A stretch of DNA of 46,573 bases, taken from Kmv34 sp964524965 (GTDB lineage Bacteria; Aerophobota; Aerophobia; Aerophobales; B3-G15). Of this stretch, positions 42,239 to 46,573 are shown piece after piece. The stretch is from positions 1 through 46,573 of the forward strand of contig CAZGDY010000003.1 of the NCBI GenBank assembly GCA_964524965.1, read 5' to 3'. Every line of letters starts with the position of its first letter. Position 1 is the stretch's first letter. The notes under the pieces are model-generated. The model did no database searches. It had not been told where the DNA came from and saw only the letters and a program-made list of their open reading frames with translations. The translations under genes and the position numbers were made by a program.

Positions 42239-42586
42239 GAAAATGCAGCTGCTCCAATAACAATTGAAAGTATTGGATTCCCCTTTGCAAAGCCAAGGGT
42301 AAGGAAAGTAATAGATAATCTGAAGAATCTTCCTCCCTTTCCACCGTATATTTCCTCAAGAAGCAGAAAAAATGTTCTTATTTTTTTCCCTGATGACAAG
42401 AGAAAGCTCTTCGTAGGCAAATTCACAGAACTCCAAGATAAGCTTAATAAAATAATGAGCAGGGAGTCGGTAATGAAAGTACCTACTTTGCAGCCAGAAA
42501 ATAATTGGTACAGTACTCTCATCCCCGGTGCAATTATCCTCATTATCGAAAAAAGAGGAAGAGCAAAAAAACCTGCTTGGCGCTAG
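42239..42586 (+). pseudogene. Unidentified open frame without start, possible gene fragment
   Basis: Open from just after a TAG (42236-42238) to TAG 42584-42586, 115 codons, with plausible protein composition (LPPFPPYISSRSRKNVLIFF, DDKRKLFVGKFTELQDKLNK, NNWYSTLIPGAIILIIEKRG) but no start codon near its beginning. The overlapping minus-strand frame (42112-42543) is a hydrophobic shadow and less credible. Could be the tail of a decayed gene. Confidence 0.3.
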
Positions 42587-42678
42587 GATATTTGACAGAA
42601 TTTCTAAAGAATAGTAGCCTTACAAAGGTGTAGAATTATTACATTGATGTTTTAATAAAACTAAACTATTACCAATAT

Positions 42679-42708
42679 GTCAGTACAATTCTTCAAAATT
42701 GTACTGAC
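42679..42708. repeat. Perfect 12-bp inverted repeat (hairpin) before the CMD-family gene
   Basis: GTCAGTACAATT (42679-42690) and AATTGTACTGAC (42697-42708) with a 6-nt loop, then TTAATTTTATT. It may be a weak terminator or a protein-binding site. Confidence 0.5.
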
Positions 42709-42855
42709 TTAATTTTATTAAAAATTTAGCCTTTAAAGGAGCTGAGATTTCCAGTAAGCTGGCTAATCCTGTTCCAAATAAAGAAAAAAATTTAAAAAAC
42801 GTTCGTGTCCAAACTAATCAGAAGGATGGCGAGCCACAACAAAAAGGAGAAAGAC

Positions 42856-43236
42856 ATGGCAAGTGAAGAAGAAAAAATACAGGATCTTATGGCGGAAATG
42901 ACAAAAGACCGGGGGTATGTGCTGCCAGAATGGGTTTACCTGACCGAACAAGATGTTGATTTTATGGCAGCTTACAACAATCTATACAAGCGCGGACTAA
43001 CGGAAGGAAAAGCTCTTCCGGCAAAAACAAGAGAACTTATCGCGATGGCTATACTCGCCTTCAGAGGACTTGATAATCTTGTATATAACCATGCCAAAAG
43101 AGCGCGAAGACTTGGGGCTACCAAGAGAGAGCTGCTCGAAGCAGTTGAGACAACGATTATTGGCGGTGGTGCACCTACTTTTATCACTGGCCTTAAGGCT
43201 CTTATAAAGATTGAAGAAGACGAAAAAAAGGGTTAA
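42856..43236 (+). CDS. Carboxymuconolactone decarboxylase (CMD/AhpD) family protein
   Basis: 126 aa in the all-helical CMD fold: LPAKTRELIAMAILAFRGLDNLVYNHAKRARRLGATKRELLEAVETT (shown in parts: PAKTRELIAMAILA, YNHAKRARRLGATKRELLEA), IIGGGAPTFITGLKAL. The CxxC of AhpD peroxidases is missing, so a disulfide-based peroxidase role is unlikely. Such proteins often accompany aromatic or organic-acid degradation genes. ATG 42856 is chosen because AAAAAGGAG lies 7 nt upstream; earlier in-frame starts (42805, 42826) have no comparable site. The MBL hydrolase follows 165 bp later. Confidence 0.85.
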   Translation: MASEEEKIQDLMAEMTKDRGYVLPEWVYLTEQDVDFMAAYNNLYKRGLTEGKALPAKTRELIAMAILAFRGLDNLVYNHAKRARRLGATKRELLEAVETTIIGGGAPTFITGLKALIKIEEDEKKG

Positions 43237-43348
43237 TATAAAACCCATATTTAATTGATAAAAACGATTTTATCCAGTGAGTATGCCTGGAGATGTTTAC
43301 CCGGCATAGGATGCAGTGTATTTATTAAAGGCTGCAGCCAAAAAAACT

Positions 43349-43377
43349 AACAGACACCTTTTCAGATTCACTATAAT
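43349..43377 (+). promoter_or_regulatory. Possible promoter of the MBL hydrolase
   Basis: A perfect TATAAT (43372-43377) 24 nt before the ATG, but only a poor -35 at the expected distance (around 43349). Confidence 0.35.
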
Positions 43378-43401
43378 GAATATCACATTAAGGAGTAGTA
43401 C

Positions 43402-44184
43402 ATGAGTGAACTCTACATAGTTCCGTTGGACCTTGGAGATATAGTCTGGGAAAAAAGCGCATCATACCTGCGCAGATTAGTTGGCCAGAAAGACCCTGGA
43501 AAGATTGTGGCTTCATACATTGGCGGTGCTAAAAAAAAGATCGTAGTTGATGCTGGTATCCCCGATATGCAGCGAACCTTCAAATATCACTCTTACATGA
43601 AGTCTGAACCTAACCGACCCGACCAGAACGTTACTTCCCAACTTCAGAAAATAGGTGTTGAACCAGAGGAGATTGACATTGTTATCTTGACGCATCTGCA
43701 TTGGGACCACGTTGGAGCTGTTTCCATGTTTCCAAATGCCGAGTTCATCGTATCCCAAAAAGAGTTGAGATTTGCCCTGGACCCACCCCCCTGCCTTTAC
43801 GTTTCCTATGAGGCTCTTCAGTTCGGCTTAGAGCCATTATTCTTAAAGGTAATCCAAAGGATTAGGACTGTAGAGATGCAGGTGAAAGAAATCGTAGAAG
43901 GAATCAGAATCATCCCTCTTCCGGGTCACACTCCTGGCTTGATTGGAGTTGTGGTCGACACCGAGAAAGGCCCACACGTTATTGCCAGTGATGCGGCCCC
44001 CAAGTACGGAAACCTAGAAGGAGCCCCCAAGGAAAAACTCCCCTACTTGATGGGTGGCATCTTCACAAACATGCTGGCCATGTGGAAAAGCTTTGAGCTC
44101 ATTGATGAAATTGTCGAAGGCGACTACTCTAAAGTTATTCCTGGGCATGATCCTCTGGTTTTCAAGAAAAAAAGGTATCCCTAA
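43402..44184 (+). CDS. MBL-fold metallo-hydrolase (N-acyl-homoserine-lactonase-like)
   Basis: 260 aa with the complete metallo-beta-lactamase site: THLHWDHVG (His98, His100, Asp102, His103), PLPGHTPGLIGV (His) and IASDAA (Asp), then a C-terminal PGHDP His. The fold and length match the AHL-lactonase-like branch, which also contains many hydrolases of unrelated lactones and esters. Quorum quenching should not be assumed. TAAGGAG precedes ATG 43402. The preceding CMD-family gene may act in the same pathway. Confidence 0.9.
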   Translation: MSELYIVPLDLGDIVWEKSASYLRRLVGQKDPGKIVASYIGGAKKKIVVDAGIPDMQRTFKYHSYMKSEPNRPDQNVTSQLQKIGVEPEEIDIVILTHLHWDHVGAVSMFPNAEFIVSQKELRFALDPPPCLYVSYEALQFGLEPLFLKVIQRIRTVEMQVKEIVEGIRIIPLPGHTPGLIGVVVDTEKGPHVIASDAAPKYGNLEGAPKEKLPYLMGGIFTNMLAMWKSFELIDEIVEGDYSKVIPGHDPLVFKKKRYP

Positions 44185-44348
44185 ACTTCTCAAAAAAGGC
44201 CACTACAGCTTCCCAAAAAAGATATTTTTTAAAGTAATCGGGAGTGAATCCTTAAAACTGGCTAAAATAACTTAGAATTGTTAGAGTTTGACAATTTAGT
44301 AAATCCCGGAAAGAGATTAAGGAGAGGTAACTAGCCTTCAATTCATTG

Positions 44349-44560
44349 TTAATAATATAACTCTGGACATTTATTAGCAAGATAGGGGTCGGAAACAACA
44401 ACTCCAAGTTTCATTTTAATTGTTATTGGATTCTCATCTAATCCATCATTTATTTCCTTCATTTTTTCACAAAGACTTTCATTTAGGTTAAATAATCCTT
44501 CTTCTCTGTCTATAAGCCTAAATACATTCAATGCAAAATACTGTCCAACTAATGGGGTCC
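44349..44560 (-). pseudogene. C-terminal gene remnant, unidentified
   Basis: The minus-strand frame ending at 44349 reads as convincing protein over about 60 residues (YFALNVFRLIDREEGLFNLN, CEKMKEINDGLDENPITIKM, VVSDPYLANKCPEL). Its upstream part becomes unlike coding sequence near 44560, where plus-strand coding-like sequence begins. Probably the tail of a truncated gene. Family not recognised. Confidence 0.4.
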
Positions 44561-44573
44561 ACCTCAGGGATAC

Positions 44574-45094
44574 CAGGTAACAAAGGAAGAGTTTGCAGAC
44601 AGGACCATACTCGAACAGGAGCTCTGGGATAAGTATCAATACACTTTTCTCACTGAGAAAATTTTAATCAATGACCATAGCAGATAGTATCTTTCAACAG
44701 ACTCTCACCAGGGCAGATGAGTACAGGGTAGTGACTCTATCCAATTTAAATGGTGTTACCTTTCTGATGCGTGCGCCGCTTAAATTGGAGGATTAGGAAT
44801 AGCTCCAAAGACCAATATTGGAAACTACATTCCTCTTTTCGAGGCTGGGCTACTCACGGTACAACTTCAAAATATTCCAGGCAGGACAAGGTGAACCCTA
44901 TCTCGTTAATTTTATCCGGGATGATACTGGAGTATCTTGATTGGTAGGAAGCTGCTATTTTATCCGGCAGACTATCGCCAGAGCAATAGGGGGGGGAAGT
45001 AACCTACAATCTGGCAAGGTTAATGGAAGGCATTACACCCATAAAATGCTCAGGGTTTGGAAAAGCTGTGATTGAGATGATGGGGTTAATATGA
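44574..45094 (+). pseudogene. Frameshifted remnant of an unidentified gene
   Basis: Protein-like segments follow each other in all three plus-strand frames: QVTKEEFADRTILEQELWDK (to TAG 44687), MTIADSIFQQTLTRADEYRV (44671-44796), GNYIPLFEAGLLTVQLQNIP (to TGA 44894), GEPYLVNFIRDDTGVS (to 44940) and NLARLMEGITPIKCSGFGKA (to 45094). A run of eight G at 44989-44996 lies near one frame change. This is what a gene with several frameshifts and stops looks like. The family is not recognised. Confidence 0.55.
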
Positions 45095-45162
45095 GTATGA
45101 AGTAAATTTGTTTCTATCTAAAGATTCAAACAGCTCTAAAAAATTAAGTTAAGGAAGGAAAG

Positions 45163-46573
45163 ATGCAATTTAAAAAACTATTTCAGCCAGGCATGATTGG
45201 GAAGTTAGAAATCAAGAATCGCTTAATAAATGCTCCTTGCGAGAAAAATTATGCGAACTTAGATGGTTCGGTTAATAAAAAGTATATTGATTATACGGTG
45301 GAAAGAGCGAAGGGAGGGGTTGGTTTAATTCTTCCGGAGTCGATATATATACATCCACGAGGGAGAAATCACTTACCTCAATTAGGAATATATGATGATA
45401 AGCTTATCCCTGGTTTGGAAAAACTAACTACTGCTGTACAAGGGCACGGATGTAAAATTGGAGCAGAAATTCAGTTTGGAGGTCGGCAAACTTCCTCCCG
45501 AATTACTGGACTTCGCCCAGTTGCTCCTTCAGCAATAGCATGCAAGGTTCTGGCCGGAGGTGAGACTCCCCGGGAACTCACGCTTGAAGAAATACACGAA
45601 TTAACAAAAGAATTTGGGGAAGCTGCCAGGAGAGCAAAAGAAGCAGGGTTTGATCTAGTTGAGATCCATGGAGCCCACGGGTACATTATAGGTCAGTTCT
45701 TGTCCCCATTTAGTAATAAAAGGAAAGATGAGTATGGGGGTAGTCCCGAAAGGAGAATGAGATTTCCCTTAGAAGTAGTAGGCGAGGTTCGTCAGATAGT
45801 GGGAGATGAGTATCCTTTAGCTTATCGTATAAGTGCTCATGAACATATAGAAGGGGGACTTACATTAGAAGACATTATCCCTTTTGTCCAAAAATTGGAG
45901 CAGGCGGGCATAAACCTAATTGATGTTTCAGCCGGTATCTATGAATCTGTAGCATGGATTGTTCAATCCTCGGCTTTCCCCCAAGGATGTCTGGTAGATT
46001 TGGCATCCGAGATAAAAAAAGCTGTAAACATCCCTGTAGCAATAGCAGGAAGAATTAATAATCCGGAATTAGCAGAAAGCATTCTTGAAGAAGGTAAAGC
46101 AGATTTTATAGCGATGGGAAGAGCTTTGCACGCTGATCCATATCTACCCAGAAAGACTGAAGAAGGACGAGTTAAGGATATACGTATATGTCCTGCCTGC
46201 ATGAGGTGTAGTGATGAGTTAGGCACTAATCTGCCCATATCTTGCACTGTTAATCCGGAGGCTGGAAAAGAAGGGGAGTTAACCCTTAAGCCGGCTTCGC
46301 GGGAAAAATCGATAATGGTGATCGGGGGTGGCCCTGCAGGAATGAAGGCGGCTGTTGTAGCTGCACAACGGGGCCATGATGTAAGTTTGTATGAAAAGGA
46401 GGAGGAGTTAGGAGGGCAGGTGCGGGTTGCTTGTAAGGTATCTCATAAAAAGGAATTTGAAGAAGTGATAAGATACCTTGCACATGAGGTTAAAGAAAGT
46501 GAAGTTAAAGTTAAGCTTGGCACAGAGGTTACCTTGGAATTGGTGGAAAAAGTGAAGCCGGATGCAGTGATTG
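45163..46573 (+). CDS. NADH:flavin oxidoreductase with Fe-S and FAD domains (2,4-dienoyl-CoA reductase/TMADH family), C-terminus cut
   Basis: 470 residues are visible before the window ends. Residues 1-~335 form an Old Yellow Enzyme-type FMN barrel (FKKLFQPGMIGKLEIKNRLI, HGAHGYIIGQFLSPFSNKR, DEYGGSPERRMRF). A [4Fe-4S] site follows with Cys343, Cys346, Cys349 and Cys361 (CPACMRC ... SC), spaced as in trimethylamine dehydrogenase rather than FadH. The FAD/NAD Rossmann begins VIGGGPAGMKAA at 386. Relatives reduce enoyl-CoA or other unsaturated substrates, or demethylate amines; the substrate is undetermined. The start is ATG 45163 with AAGGAAGGA upstream. Confidence 0.93.
   Translation, partial: MQFKKLFQPGMIGKLEIKNRLINAPCEKNYANLDGSVNKKYIDYTVERAKGGVGLILPESIYIHPRGRNHLPQLGIYDDKLIPGLEKLTTAVQGHGCKIGAEIQFGGRQTSSRITGLRPVAPSAIACKVLAGGETPRELTLEEIHELTKEFGEAARRAKEAGFDLVEIHGAHGYIIGQFLSPFSNKRKDEYGGSPERRMRFPLEVVGEVRQIVGDEYPLAYRISAHEHIEGGLTLEDIIPFVQKLEQAGINLIDVSAGIYESVAWIVQSSAFPQGCLVDLASEIKKAVNIPVAIAGRINNPELAESILEEGKADFIAMGRALHADPYLPRKTEEGRVKDIRICPACMRCSDELGTNLPISCTVNPEAGKEGELTLKPASREKSIMVIGGGPAGMKAAVVAAQRGHDVSLYEKEEELGGQVRVACKVSHKKEFEEVIRYLAHEVKESEVKVKLGTEVTLELVEKVKPDAVI

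Larger units (their letters stand above)
41579..42855. other. Long stretch without an intact gene; apparent gene remnants
   Basis: The segment holds pieces of coding-like sequence without complete genes. One is a minus-strand frame 41772-41996 with protein-like C-terminal half (NGCIPLNNKEEKLYKLTKSL), after whose stop coding-like sequence goes on in other frames. Another is a plus-strand open frame at 42239-42586. A GC-rich patch at 41949-42005 stands out in the A/T-rich surroundings. No RNA gene was recognised. Confidence 0.5.
44185..45162. other. Stretch without an intact gene between MBL hydrolase and flavoenzyme
   Basis: Contains the minus-strand remnant at 44349-44560 and the frameshifted plus-strand remnant at 44574-45094. 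No promoter for the downstream flavoenzyme was identified. Confidence 0.55.

Noticed and set aside
42112..42543. Minus-strand 143-codon hydrophobic frame
   Set aside because: No ribosome site and composition like the complement of a charged plus-strand frame; treated as a shadow within the decay region.
43402..44184. Quorum-quenching lactonase
   Set aside because: The fold is right, but the branch contains many unrelated hydrolases and no quorum-sensing genes are in the window.
1..46573. CRISPR arrays, insertion sequences, rRNA or tRNA genes
   Set aside because: No regularly spaced repeats, no transposase with terminal repeats and no RNA-gene signatures were seen.

Overview
The window is low-GC DNA dense with bacterial genes, cut at both ends by its own edges. 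It also contains three runs of N (18739-18748, 37794-37893, 39645-39744), so it is a scaffold, probably from a metagenome. An outer-membrane TonB receptor with its own ExbB/ExbD/TonB shows a diderm. The gene set (divergent GTP-type PEP carboxykinase, bifunctional phosphoglucose/phosphomannose isomerase, flavodoxin, ECF cobalt/nickel uptake, organic-acid enzymes) fits an anaerobic, fermentative, uncultured lineage of the Aerophobota/Atribacterota/Omnitrophota kind. That placement is inference; no rRNA or tRNA gene was seen.

Layout. 1-3466 (minus): one operon from a good sigma-70 promoter carries a small methyltransferase, recO, the primary sigma factor rpoD and the GTPase ychF (cut by the window edge). 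3625-12191 (plus): purH-glyA-folC-ptsI-pgi/pmi-rarA is a tight run joining purine/one-carbon metabolism, a PTS-type enzyme I, a sugar-phosphate isomerase and a replication-repair ATPase. 12206-16393: a SAF-domain oxidoreductase and a STAS-HATPase fusion (minus) face a PEPCK gene (plus) across two back-to-back promoters with a palindrome. 16561-20830 (plus): a cupin, then a HEAT-repeat protein (broken by an N gap) and an HD-GYP protein that share a homologous N-terminal module.

20966-30681 (minus) is a corrinoid/metal acquisition block. A cbiM-nikK-nikL-cbiQ-cbiO ECF transporter is followed by its own promoter, a cobalamin riboswitch and a strong terminator hairpin. These lead into btuB and then exbB-exbD-tonB-TPR, so outer-membrane import and its energy source lie downstream of one B12 sensor.

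30851-46573 is looser accessory sequence: a DUF4139 protein, a cyclase/hydrolase, a MATE exporter, a flavodoxin, an unknown membrane protein with a possible leader peptide, an aldolase split only by an assembly artefact, a D-hydroxyacid dehydrogenase, a gap-truncated membrane protein, an AlkA-type glycosylase, a CMD-family protein, an MBL hydrolase and an Fe-S flavoenzyme that runs off the end. Two stretches (41579-42855 and 44185-45162) look like decaying genes.

Most notable: the PEPCK lacks the aromatic guanine-binding loop of its family; the HEAT/HD-GYP pair shares an apparently unnamed N-terminal module; the B12 import system carries its own energiser plus a TPR protein; and the 37.4-38.4 kb aldolase is one intact gene split by a false gap flanked by a 55-bp duplicate.
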